Both the position numbers and the translations under genes were made by a program. From Sorangium cellulosum (GTDB taxonomy: Bacteria; Myxococcota_A; Polyangia; Polyangiales; Polyangiaceae), in contig NZ_CP012670.1 in assembly GCF_004135735.1 (NCBI RefSeq), forward strand, positions 1,240,001 to 1,304,000: a stretch of DNA of 64,000 nucleotides, written 5' to 3'. The notes below the pieces were generated by a model. The model was given only the letters and a program-made list of their open reading frames with translations, was not told where the DNA came from and ran no database searches. Shown here one piece after another: positions 36,582-45,166 of this stretch (position 1 is its first letter; every line of letters begins with the position of its first letter).

Positions 36582-37820
36582 ATGGTCATCGCGCGATTCC
36601 TGGGTTGCGCGCTCGCGGCGGCGACGCTGGCGAGCTGCAGCGACCCCGATCCCATCCTTGAATACCGCTACGGTGCTTACGAGGGCGACGCCTATCCGAA
36701 CCGGCGTCCGGAGATCGTGATACCGGACGGCGGCATGGGCGTGGTGACCGACAGCCTCTCCGACACGATCTCCCTCATCGCGCTCGAGACCGGGGAGCGG
36801 TTCGGCGTCCGCCCCGTGGGCCGCGATCCCGTGACGATCGATGGGCCTCACCGGGTGGCCGTGGACGCCGCGGGCGGCGCGCTCTACATCGCGCTGTCGT
36901 ATCCTGACGTCGCCGGCGCGAGCGGCCCTCACGCGGTGCACGGCGGGAGCGTGATGGCCGGCTACGTCCAGAAGCTCGCGCTCGACGACCTGCGCATCCT
37001 CGGGCAGGTGCGCGTGGAGGCCAACCCGGGCGACGTCGTGATCTCGGAGGACGGCGGGCGCGTGGTCGTCTCCCATTTCGATCTCAAGCGCTCGCTCGAC
37101 AACCCGGGGGATCTCGAGGCGGCGCGCTCGTCGCTCGCGGTCCTGGAACCCGACGCGATCTCGCCTCGTGGCTCGGCCGCGCCGACGCGCATCCCGGTCT
37201 GCCGGGCCGCGAACGGGATCGCCCTCTCGCGGCCGGACGGCGCCCGGGCCTACGTCGCCTGTTATGGCGATGACGCCCTCGCGATCGTCGACCTGGCGGA
37301 TCCGGACGCCGAGGTGAAGCTCGTCCCCGTCGGGCCGGACCGGTCGTCCGACGCCCACGCGTCGTCCTACGGGCCCTACGCCGTCATGATGTCGCCCGAT
37401 CAGAAGACCATCGCCGTGAGCAACACGGACAGCAGGGAGGTGCGCTTCTTCGATGTCGCGTCGGGGACGTTCGACGAGTCCAGGACGATCTTCACGATTG
37501 GCGCGCCCTACTTCGGCGCGTGGACCCCTGACGGGAGCACCCTCTACGTGCCGACGCAGGTGCCCGACACGATCGTGCGGATCGGCGTGACCCCGGACGC
37601 CGGCGCCCCCGTGTCCCGGAACATCCGCGACGAATGCCTCAGGCCGCACCTCGCGGAGCTCGACGAGGTGCACGGGCTCTTCATCGTTTGCGAGGGCGAT
37701 CAGACCATGACGCCGGGCAAGGTGCTCCGGCTCGATCCCGAGACGCTGGAGACGCGCAGCGAGGCCGAGGTGGGCCTCTTTCCCGACGCGTTCGCGCGCG
37801 TCGCGACGGGGGCGCGGTGA
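36582..37820 (+). CDS. YVTN-type beta-propeller lipoprotein
   Basis: The 412-residue protein has a signal ending in the lipobox LASC, followed by a seven-bladed propeller pattern: GGMGVVTDSLSDTISLIALETGE, PHRVAVDAAGGALYIALSYP, NPGDVVISEDGGRVVVSHFD, NGIALSRPDGARAYVACYGDDALAIVD and SPDQKTIAVSNTDSREVRFFDVASG. These YVTN/WD-like blades usually mediate binding or act as surface-layer proteins. The function is unknown. GAGG lies before ATG 36582, and an earlier in-frame start has no signal peptide. Single gene, convergent with the following esterase gene. Confidence 0.8.
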   Translation: MVIARFLGCALAAATLASCSDPDPILEYRYGAYEGDAYPNRRPEIVIPDGGMGVVTDSLSDTISLIALETGERFGVRPVGRDPVTIDGPHRVAVDAAGGALYIALSYPDVAGASGPHAVHGGSVMAGYVQKLALDDLRILGQVRVEANPGDVVISEDGGRVVVSHFDLKRSLDNPGDLEAARSSLAVLEPDAISPRGSAAPTRIPVCRAANGIALSRPDGARAYVACYGDDALAIVDLADPDAEVKLVPVGPDRSSDAHASSYGPYAVMMSPDQKTIAVSNTDSREVRFFDVASGTFDESRTIFTIGAPYFGAWTPDGSTLYVPTQVPDTIVRIGVTPDAGAPVSRNIRDECLRPHLAELDEVHGLFIVCEGDQTMTPGKVLRLDPETLETRSEAEVGLFPDAFARVATGAR

Positions 37821-37892
37821 GGGCGCGAGCAGGTCGTGCGTCCGCGCTCGCGAGAGCGCGGACCTCCCCGCGAGCCGTGGCGTGAAGGCGCC

Positions 37893-39251
37893 CTAGCGCC
37901 TCGTCCTGGCACTCCGATTCCGGCGACGGAACGTCAGCAGCGCGAGGCCCATGGCGACGGCCGCTGCATAGGCGCTCTTCGGCATCGCATTGCCGGCCGC
38001 ATAGGCGCAGCCGCCCGAGTCCGATGCGGGATCTGAGCCCGACCCGGGGTCGGCGCTGCCACCGGCGCCGCTCGGGGCGCCGCCGCCCGTCGCGCTGCCC
38101 GCGCCGCCCGCGCCGCCGCCAGCGGGCTGCCCGCCAGAGCCGGCGCTGGCGCCCCCGTCGGCGCTCCCGCCGTCGCCCGCGGCGCCGCCGCTTCCCGCAG
38201 CAGGTCCGGCGCCGCCGACGTTCTGATCGCCCCCGGCGCCGCCGCCCGAGCCGCCCGAGCCGCCCGTGCCGCCGCTGTCGCCAGGATCCGAGCAATCGGT
38301 CTCCGGATCGGCACCACCGGCCTTGTCGAGCCCGAAGAACGCGACGATGGCGTCGTGCTCGTACGGCATGGAGTGCGCGCCGTTCTGTCCTGACCAGGCC
38401 TCGAGCACCGTGTGGCCACATTCGTTCTTCCAGAACTGGCGCTCATAGGTGGTCCCGTTCGAGGTCGTGGTGTCGGTCGAGGTCGGGGCCTCGCTCAACC
38501 CGAGGACGTTCGTCCATTCCTTGATCGCCTCGCCCTGGTTCTTGTAGCTGATCGTCGCGTCCGCCGTGCCGTGGAAGAGCTGAAGGCGCGGGCGATGTCC
38601 CGTATAGCCAGGATACATCGCGCGGACCTGATCTCCCCATTGCTGCGCCGTCTTGCTCGTCCTGCCGCCCGCGCAGTTGCCGCTCCACTGGTTGCTCGGG
38701 TCGAAGCCGTCCGCCCAGCACCCGGCGGGCACCCCCGCCCTCGCCGAGCCAGCCCTGAAGATGTCCGGGTACACCGCCAGCAGGGCTTGCGTCATCATCG
38801 CGCCGGATGAGCCGCCCATCGCATAGACGCGCTCCGGGTCGCCGTCGTACTTCTCGAGCGTGTACTTCACCATCTGAGCGACGGCCTGCGTGTCGCCGCC
38901 GCCGTCGTGGGTCAGGGATCTCGTCGAGCCCACGTCCCAGCAGTTTCGGCCGGTGGCCTCCGGAAGGATGATGATGAAGCCGTTCCTGTCGGCCGCCGCG
39001 CGGACACCCGAGATGCTGTTGAAGAACCCGCTCACCGGCGTGCTGCAAGAGTGGCTGGCCACCACGATGGGTGGCTTCTCCGCGAGCTGGTCCGGGACGT
39101 AGATGTTCATGTTGACGTAGTCCGGGACGCCGCTCGCTCCCCAGGTCGCCCGGCTCACCGCCACCACGGACGCCGCGCGCGCTGGCATGGCCGCGAGCAG
39201 TCCCAAGGAGATCGACGCGACCACGAAGGCGCGATGCTGAAATCGACGCAT
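37893..39251 (-). CDS. Secreted CE1/PHB-depolymerase-like esterase with MYXO-CTERM-type tail
   Basis: The 452-residue protein has a signal peptide ([11 protein letters not shown]) and an alpha/beta-hydrolase of the acetylxylan/feruloyl esterase or PHB-depolymerase type: [52 protein letters not shown] (nucleophile Ser), [17 protein letters not shown] (Asp) and a late [14 protein letters not shown] (His). A Gly/Ser/Ala linker of about 110 residues leads to GGCAYAAG, a hydrophobic helix and [11 protein letters not shown], a MYXO-CTERM-like sorting signal. It likely cleaves plant or bacterial polyester or xylan side chains at the cell surface. GAGGA lies 8 bases before ATG 39251. Confidence 0.85.
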   Translation of the reverse strand: MRRFQHRAFVVASISLGLLAAMPARAASVVAVSRATWGASGVPDYVNMNIYVPDQLAEKPPIVVASHSCSTPVSGFFNSISGVRAAADRNGFIIILPEATGRNCWDVGSTRSLTHDGGGDTQAVAQMVKYTLEKYDGDPERVYAMGGSSGAMMTQALLAVYPDIFRAGSARAGVPAGCWADGFDPSNQWSGNCAGGRTSKTAQQWGDQVRAMYPGYTGHRPRLQLFHGTADATISYKNQGEAIKEWTNVLGLSEAPTSTDTTTSNGTTYERQFWKNECGHTVLEAWSGQNGAHSMPYEHDAIVAFFGLDKAGGADPETDCSDPGDSGGTGGSGGSGGGAGGDQNVGGAGPAAGSGGAAGDGGSADGGASAGSGGQPAGGGAGGAGSATGGGAPSGAGGSADPGSGSDPASDSGGCAYAAGNAMPKSAYAAAVAMGLALLTFRRRNRSARTRR

Positions 39252-39574
39252 GTCCGAGTTCCTCTAGAGCTGGCGCCGCCGAAGAGGGCGCGCGTTCGTC
39301 GTGCCGATGCTATCGATAAGAGGCCTTCGGCGCAAGCCGCTTCGAGTTCCTTCACTGAGGGAAAATTCAGCCAAGCCCATCGGCGTCGCGCGGCTTTTCA
39401 GCATTGCAGACAGCCGTGTGCCCGCGCTCTCGCGTCGCTCCGTCACGCGACGTCGGGGCGGCGAGGGGGTGTGACGCGCGCCGCCGCTGCGCACGTCCGG
39501 CCCCGTCGGCCCACGGCCGCCGCGTCGACGCTCTCGGCTAGACGTGCAGCCCGGGCGTGTGCAATGATGCAATC
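39252..39574. other. Divergent promoter region, no gene seen
   Basis: The gap lies between the leftward esterase and the rightward 999-residue protein, so it must hold both promoters. Frames here are short and Arg/Ser-rich. I see no repeat or dyad worth listing beyond 6-base matches. Confidence 0.45.
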
Positions 39575-42574
39575 ATGCGACGATCGCTTGGCCTTCCTGC
39601 ATTGTTCTCGTGCTTGCCCGCCGCGCTCGCGATGACGGGCTGCGGGACGGAGCGGCAGCAGCCGACGGGGGAGGCCGCGGCCGCGCTCGAGGTCCGCGTC
39701 TCAGGGCCGTTCGACGCGGAGCCCTACCCGACCGACTTCTACCCCGTGCCGCCGGGCACATTCAAGCTCGCGTGCGGGTCCCAGCGCTGCCTGGCGGTGC
39801 ACAAGCTCTCCAGCTCGAGCTCCGCCGTGCTCGCGACGCGTGTCGACGGGACCGGGGCGCTCGTGGATATGCCGCGCATCCGGCTGGGGGTGGCCGAGCT
39901 GGTGCTGGGCGTCCTGGCGCGCGACGACGAATTTCTGGTGGTGACCGCCCGAGATCAGCCGGACCCCGACGTCCGTTATCATAGAATCCGCGGGAGCGAC
40001 GGCCGCGTGCTCGAGGATCCGACGCCGCGCCTGCCCGCCGCTCCGCCGACGCACATGGCCGCCGCGGGCGCGAGCTACCTTTTCCTCGTGCGTACCGCCG
40101 GATCGGAGCGCGAGGCGCGCCTCTACGACGCGGAGTTGAACCCCGTGGGGGATCCCGTCATCCTCCCTTCGAGCCTGGCGCGCTCTCTGACCCCGGGCGA
40201 GGGGCAGTACCTCGTGGCCGGCTACGGACAGGCGCTGCGGATCAGCGAGGCCACCGGGGCCGCCCTCGACCCGGCCCCGATCGAGTTCTCTCGCTACAAC
40301 GGGAGCGACTCGCCGCTTGGCGTCTACAAGGACGGCGTTTACCAGCTCGTGTGGGCGGACCAGAGCGCTGTCTACGGCTCGCGCATCGATGCCGCCACGG
40401 GCGAGCCGCTCGATCCCGACGATACGTTCAACGAGCTGTCGGGAGTGAAGGTGATCCGGCGCCTTGAGCACCGACTCACGGGCAAGTTCGACGTGACGAT
40501 CATCGGCGGGGACGTGGTGGCGAGCTGGGGCGAAGACCTCAGCGAGGTGCATGCGCAGCGCATCGACCTGACGACCGGTCTGCCCGTCGGGTCGAGGCCT
40601 ACCTTGCTGGCCTATATCCCGCAGACGCTCTACAACTACCCGACGCTGGATTTTCAGACGCTCGGCGATAGCGTCTTCTTCGTCAACAACGAGACCTTCC
40701 TGCGCCCGGGCACGCGCTCCGCCGATGAGCGCATCGCGACGTTCGGCCAGGACAGGGACGTGGCTTTCAGGAGCCGCGCCCGCTACGCGCCGGCGGTCGC
40801 GTCGAACGGCAATGGCTACCTCGTGGTGTTCGAGCGGCGCTCGCCCGAGGACGGGCAGGCGCCGGAGATCCTGGCGACGCGCATCGATCCGGCGACCGGC
40901 GCGTACCTCGACGACCCCCCCCTCGCGATCGGCGTCGGCTGGACGCCCACCGTCAGCTCCGACGGCGGCAGTTACCTGGTCATGTGGAGCTCGAGCGACG
41001 CGAGAGGGACCTCGAGCCACGCCCGCCAGGTGCGCGCCGACGGGACGCTCGGCGTGGAGAAACGCTGGCTGGTCTTCGATTCGGGGCAGACCTTCAAGAC
41101 CCAGGTCACCTGGAACGGCAGCTACTACGGCGTCGCGTGGGGGAGCCGTCACGGCCGGCTCGACAACGACGGCGACCTGGTCGCGCCCGATCCGCTGCCT
41201 GCGGGCGAGTCGGCGATCCGAGGTTTCGGCGTGCGCTGGCATCCGGAGGTCTCCAACTCGCGTCCGCGGGTCGTCGCCGACCACGCGCTCCCGCCCGAGC
41301 GACGCACCTTCCTCTATGTCGGCGAGGCGGAAGCGTCTGGGCGGATCACCCCGGACGTCGTCGCCGTGCGCGTGCGCTCGCGTACCGGCGCGCTGCTCGG
41401 CAGCACGCTGATCGCCGAGAAGCACGCGACGCCGTTCGCTGCGTCGGACGGGACCCGTCTCGCCGTGATCAGCCGCGATCTCGACACGGGCGACTGGGAA
41501 GGGGTGTTCGTCGACGCCGAGAGCGGGTTGCCCGTGGCCGGGACGGAGAAGGTCCTCGTGCGCGGCGCCGCCGACCGCGCGGTCTCGGAGTTCTTCTTCG
41601 ACGGCGAGGCGTTCTGCGTCGTGCTGTACCAGGGCGAAGACAGCGGGTCTTCCCTGCGCCTCCGGCGCTTCGACGGCGCGCTCGATCCGGTGGAGGGCGA
41701 CGTCGCGGACGGCGCCCGCGTCACCTTCAGCGCGAGCCGAGGCTGGGACTTCGGAGTTGCCTCGTCCGGCAACGCGCGCGGGCTCCTCGCGTACTCGCAG
41801 TCCGATATCGACAGGCTCGGGACGGCGATCAGGCTGAGCTTCTTCGCAGCGGACGGGTCGATGCCGCCGGAGCCGCCGGTCTCCGGAGCGGGCGGCGCAG
41901 GCGGCAGCGGCGGTCATGGCGGCGCGGGCGGGAGCGGGGGTGCGGCCGGGGCCAGCGGCTCCGGTGATGCTGCCGGCAGCGGCGGCGCGGGTGCGGCCGG
42001 TGAAGGCGGAGCAGGCGCGGCCGGCAGCGGCGGTACGGGGGCGGGCGAAGGCGGAGCAGGCGCGGCCGGTGGAGGCGGAGCAGGCGCGGCCGGCAGCGGC
42101 GGTACGGGGGCGGGCGAAGGCGGAGCAGGCGCGGCCGGCAGCGGCGGTGCGGGGGCGGGCGAAGGCGGAGCAGGCGCGGCCGGCAGCGGCGGTGCGGGGG
42201 CGGCCGGTGGAGGCGGAGCAGGCGCCGGCGGCGGAGGTACAGGTACCGGCGGCGGCATTGCCGGCGCAGGCGGCGACCCGGCGGCGGGTACCGGCGGCGG
42301 CATTGCCGGCGCAGGCGGCGACCCGGCGGCGGGTACCGGCGGCGGCATTGCCGGCGCAGGCGGCGACCCGGCGGCGGGTACCGGCGGCGGCGGAGGAGGC
42401 GGCGAGCCCGGGACCGGCGTTTCGACGGCGAGCAGCGGCGGCGGCCCGGGCAGCTCGTCGGATGGCTGCGGCTGCCGGACGGCCGGCGGCGAGGAGCGCG
42501 CCGGAGGCGCGGCGCTCTTCGCGCTTGCGCTCGCCGCGCTCGCAGGGCGGCGCCGCGCGCAGAAGGCCGCCTGA
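39575..42574 (+). CDS. Large surface protein with lipobox, repeat domain and MYXO-CTERM tail
   Basis: This 999-residue protein starts MRRSLGLPALFSCLPAALAMTGC, a lipoprotein signal. A long beta-rich region follows (about 50-740; repeated phrases such as VASNGNGYLVVFERR and VSSDGGSYLVMWSS suggest a propeller or WD-like array), then a Gly/Ala linker with tandem repeats. It ends GCGCRTAGGEERAGG, a hydrophobic helix and RRRAQKAA, a canonical MYXO-CTERM signal. Having both a lipobox and a MYXO-CTERM tail is unusual. GTG 39557 is an alternative upstream start but ATG 39575 begins the signal cleanly. The function is unknown. Confidence 0.82.
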   Translation: MRRSLGLPALFSCLPAALAMTGCGTERQQPTGEAAAALEVRVSGPFDAEPYPTDFYPVPPGTFKLACGSQRCLAVHKLSSSSSAVLATRVDGTGALVDMPRIRLGVAELVLGVLARDDEFLVVTARDQPDPDVRYHRIRGSDGRVLEDPTPRLPAAPPTHMAAAGASYLFLVRTAGSEREARLYDAELNPVGDPVILPSSLARSLTPGEGQYLVAGYGQALRISEATGAALDPAPIEFSRYNGSDSPLGVYKDGVYQLVWADQSAVYGSRIDAATGEPLDPDDTFNELSGVKVIRRLEHRLTGKFDVTIIGGDVVASWGEDLSEVHAQRIDLTTGLPVGSRPTLLAYIPQTLYNYPTLDFQTLGDSVFFVNNETFLRPGTRSADERIATFGQDRDVAFRSRARYAPAVASNGNGYLVVFERRSPEDGQAPEILATRIDPATGAYLDDPPLAIGVGWTPTVSSDGGSYLVMWSSSDARGTSSHARQVRADGTLGVEKRWLVFDSGQTFKTQVTWNGSYYGVAWGSRHGRLDNDGDLVAPDPLPAGESAIRGFGVRWHPEVSNSRPRVVADHALPPERRTFLYVGEAEASGRITPDVVAVRVRSRTGALLGSTLIAEKHATPFAASDGTRLAVISRDLDTGDWEGVFVDAESGLPVAGTEKVLVRGAADRAVSEFFFDGEAFCVVLYQGEDSGSSLRLRRFDGALDPVEGDVADGARVTFSASRGWDFGVASSGNARGLLAYSQSDIDRLGTAIRLSFFAADGSMPPEPPVSGAGGAGGSGGHGGAGGSGGAAGASGSGDAAGSGGAGAAGEGGAGAAGSGGTGAGEGGAGAAGGGGAGAAGSGGTGAGEGGAGAAGSGGAGAGEGGAGAAGSGGAGAAGGGGAGAGGGGTGTGGGIAGAGGDPAAGTGGGIAGAGGDPAAGTGGGIAGAGGDPAAGTGGGGGGGEPGTGVSTASSGGGPGSSSDGCGCRTAGGEERAGGAALFALALAALAGRRRAQKAA
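41985..42390 (+). repeat. Nested in-frame repeats in the Gly/Ala linker
   Basis: A mosaic of GGCGCGGCCGGCAGCGGCGG and GCGGGCGAAGGCGGAGCAGG blocks (to about 42230) is followed by three near-perfect 45-base copies (GTACCGGCGGCGGCATTGCC then GGCGCAGGCGGCGACCCG and so on) encoding GIAGAGGDPAAGTGG. The two repeat families are distinct. Confidence 0.88.
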
Positions 42575-42628
42575 TCGCGCGGCTCGACGCCAGGGCCGCC
42601 TGCACGCCTGCCGGGGAAAGAAGTGAAC

Positions 42629-42660
42629 CACGGAGGCACCGAGCCTCTCGGCCCTCCGTG
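42629..42660. terminator. Hairpin terminator after the large surface protein
   Basis: CACGGAGG (42629-42636) and CCTCCGTG (42653-42660) pair fully, and inside them CCGAG and CTCGG pair again, giving a two-part stem with a 3-base loop. It lies 55 bases after the rightward stop and before the end of the convergent SDR gene. A second CACGGAGG follows at about 42669. Confidence 0.7.
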
Positions 42661-42858
42661 CCTCTGCACGGAGGAGCCCATGAATCGACATCGTTCATCC
42701 ACTTCGCTTCCTTCCCCGCTCGTCTGTCGCGCAGGCGCCGGCACCCTCGTTGCCGCGAGATCATGGGCGACTCTCGCGCGATGAGGAGCGACTTCTAGGC
42801 GCTCCTCGGCCCGTCGCCGTGATCAGGCGCGCCCGTGCTCCCGGCGGCGAGCGCCGCG

Positions 42859-43680
42859 TCAAGGCACCTTGCGCAGCATCCGGGGCAGCACGACGTCGTG
42901 CAGCAGCTCGGGCACGGCGCGCTTCAACCGCCAGGCCCAGCGGCCGTCGCGGTGGGGCACGGCGTAGAGGCGGCCGGCGTCGACCGCCTCGATGGCGAGC
43001 CGCGCGACGTAATCGGCCTGGAGGCCCTCGCGCCCCATGAGCCGCTCGGCGGCGCTCCTGGCGGCGGCGTCGAGGCCGCGCGCGCTGTCGACGATCCGCG
43101 TCTTGAAGAAGGTCGGGCACAGCACGGTGACGCCGACGCCGTGCTCGGCGAGCTCGAGCCTCAGCGTCTCGGAGAGGGCGACCACGCCGGCCTTGGTCAC
43201 GCAGTACGGCGCGAGCCCGGGCACGGAGATGAAGCCGGCCGCGGATGCGATGTTCAGGATATGGCCGCTCCGCTGCTGCCTGAAGCGCGGCGCGAACGCG
43301 TGGCAGCCGTGGATGACGCCCCAGAGATTGACGCCCATGACCCACGCCCAGTCCTCGATGGGGATCTCGCCGACCCGGCCGCCGGCGCAGACGCCGGCGT
43401 TGTTCACGAGGAGATCGACCCCGCCGAGCGCGCGATCGGCCTCGCCCACGAGCGCGGCGACATCATCGCGCTGGCTCACGTCGCAGCGGACCTCGTGCGC
43501 CTCGCCCCCGGCCGCGGCGACGAGGCGCGCGGTCTCGCGGGAGCCTTCCTCGTCGAGGTCGGCGAGGAGGAGCCTCGCCCGGCGCCCCGCGAGCTCGAGG
43601 GCGAGGGCGCGGCCGAGGCCCGAGGCGGCCCCGGTGATGACGGCGCGCGGGGGCGCGGGGAGCGGCATGGAACGACGCAT
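42859..43680 (-). CDS. Classical SDR-family dehydrogenase/reductase
   Basis: The 273-residue protein has the SDR set in order: VITGAASGLGRALALELA (NAD(P) loop), CDVSQRDDVAAL, LLVNNAGVCAGG, GHILNIASAAGF (catalytic Ser) and YCVTKAGVVALSETLRLEL (Tyr and Lys). The end (WAWRLKRAVPELLHDVVLPRML) is an amphipathic extension typical of membrane-associated SDRs acting on lipids. The substrate is unknown. The start may be ATG 43680 or 43668; neither has a good ribosome site. Single leftward gene, divergent from the broken methyltransferase. Confidence 0.85.
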   Translation of the reverse strand: MRRSMPLPAPPRAVITGAASGLGRALALELAGRRARLLLADLDEEGSRETARLVAAAGGEAHEVRCDVSQRDDVAALVGEADRALGGVDLLVNNAGVCAGGRVGEIPIEDWAWVMGVNLWGVIHGCHAFAPRFRQQRSGHILNIASAAGFISVPGLAPYCVTKAGVVALSETLRLELAEHGVGVTVLCPTFFKTRIVDSARGLDAAARSAAERLMGREGLQADYVARLAIEAVDAGRLYAVPHRDGRWAWRLKRAVPELLHDVVLPRMLRKVP

Positions 43681-43849
43681 AGCACGGAGGCCTTGGCATG
43701 AGAGGCCTCGGCGAGGAGGCCATTGCCCACGACGCGCGGGCGGCGTCCGTCTCCGGCGACGAAGCCGGACGGCCCGCGATGACCGCGCTCCGCCCGGACC
43801 GGGATCCGGCGCCGGTGCGCAGGCCCCGCGGCCATGTTACGTGGCCCAG

Positions 43850-44303
43850 GTGAATGCCCTCCTGCAAACCCTGCTCCGGCAGCCGCCCCTCGGCCGCGCG
43901 GCGCGGGCCGCGGCCGACTGGGGCGATCTGCAGCTCACCCATGTGGTCGACTCGCTCGCGCGCCTCGCCCCGCGCGCGCGGGCGGCTGCTCGACGTGGGC
44001 TGCGGCGACAAGCCGTACGAGCGCCTGTTCCGCCCCCACGTGCGCGAGTACCTCGGCGTGGAGCATCAGGCCACCTTCGGCGCCACCGCCGCCGTCTCGC
44101 GCGGCGAGGCCGATGTGCTCTACGACGGCGCGCGGCTCCCCTTCCCGGACGCGAGCTTCGACACCGTGCTGAGCGTGCAGGTCCTCGAGCACACCCCCGA
44201 GCTCGCGGTGGCCGCGGGCGCCCGCGTCCTGGATCGCGCGCTGCCCGATCCCACCGAGGCGCTCGGCTTCACCCTCGCGGCGCGGCGCGCGCCCCCGCGG
44301 TGA
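43850..44303 (+). pseudogene. SAM-dependent methyltransferase, frameshifted and truncated
   Basis: From GTG 43850 one frame gives NALLQTLLRQPPLGRAARAA, then WGDLQLTHVVDSLARLAPRAR. Near 43980, within a run of CG repeats, the match moves one frame to GRLLDVGCGDKPYERLF, EYLGVEHQATFGAT, DVLYDGARLPFPDASFDTVLSVQVLEHTPE. So motif I (DVGCG) and the Asp-acidic binding strand are present but out of frame with the N-terminus. After HTPE the sequence departs from the family and stops at 44303, losing the C-terminal half. One frameshift could be a sequencing error; the truncation is not explained by it. Confidence 0.68.
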
Positions 44304-44433
44304 TCCGCGCCGTGGAACGCGCGCCGTCGCGCGCGCGACCTCTGCGCTCCGGACAGCGAAGGGCGAGAGGCGCGCCCGGAGACCGTGAGCTCCCCGGCGC
44401 CTCTCGCCCCTCCGTTCGTCCGACCGGGGCCGC

Positions 44434-44745
44434 CTACGCGCTGCCGCGCGCGCCGGCTTGCCGTCCGCCGCTCAGCCGCTGCCCGAGGAGCAGCTTCGCG
44501 CGCTCCGCGAGGCGGAGATCCTCCTGCCGCACCTCGCTGAAGAACGAGGCGAGCTCTTCATCTCCCTGCTGCTTCGCGTCCTGGATGTACTTGCCGTAGA
44601 TCTCCGCGCCCTGGAGCGCGTGGTAGAGCACGCTGACCAGGTTGTAGTCCTTGTCGGGGATCACGCTGCTCTCGGTGCGGCCTTCCTGCATGCCGGCCCC
44701 CTGCTGTCCCTGATTGCGCATTCCCTGCTTCTGCTCGGTCGCCAT
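44434..44745 (-). CDS. Small helical (ferritin-like?) conserved hypothetical protein
   Basis: The 103-residue product has a Gln/Gly-rich start (MATEQKQGMRNQGQQGAG), then DYNLVSVLYHALQGAEIYGKYIQDA and ELASFFSEVRQEDLRLAERAKLLLGQRL. The E..Y..D and E..E patterns in two long helices resemble half of a ferritin-like bundle, and similar short proteins occur widely in bacteria without known function. A GAGGAGG site lies before ATG 44745; the upstream extension of the frame looks like non-coding sequence. Possibly stress-related, by analogy; this is a guess. Confidence 0.7.
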   Translation of the reverse strand: MATEQKQGMRNQGQQGAGMQEGRTESSVIPDKDYNLVSVLYHALQGAEIYGKYIQDAKQQGDEELASFFSEVRQEDLRLAERAKLLLGQRLSGGRQAGARGSA

Positions 44746-45166
44746 TCCAGACCTCCTCGATTTCCCCAAGCACCGCCGGGCAATGCAAGGGGGAGGCCGC
44801 ACAGCAGAGCAGCCTGGGACATCGAGGATCCCGCGGGACAGGCCCCTTCGCTCCATCGCCCGCGTTGCGTTCTGCCACAGCAGGCGGACGCCCGCGCAGG
44901 ATCGCACCATCCAGGGCGGCTCCGCCCCTCACGGCCGGCCGATCGCGGGCGCGCGTGCGGGAGACCACGTCGCTGGCCTGCACCGAGCGCGGCTTTTCCA
45001 GCGCGCGCGGTCACGCGCGATCCTGCGAGGATTGTTATGGACGGGAATGCGGTGATCGGCCCCACGGCCGCGTGCCGCGCGCAGAGACCCGGGACCGCGC
45101 GAGCTGATACGCTGTGCCACGTCGCAGCCACTTCCCCTCTTCCTCATCGGTCCTCGACTCGCCGCC
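44746..45166. other. Divergent intergenic region, no gene seen
   Basis: These 421 bases separate the leftward small helical gene from the rightward polysaccharide lyase. Frames are short, and I see no strong dyad. Promoters for both directions should lie here. Confidence 0.5.
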
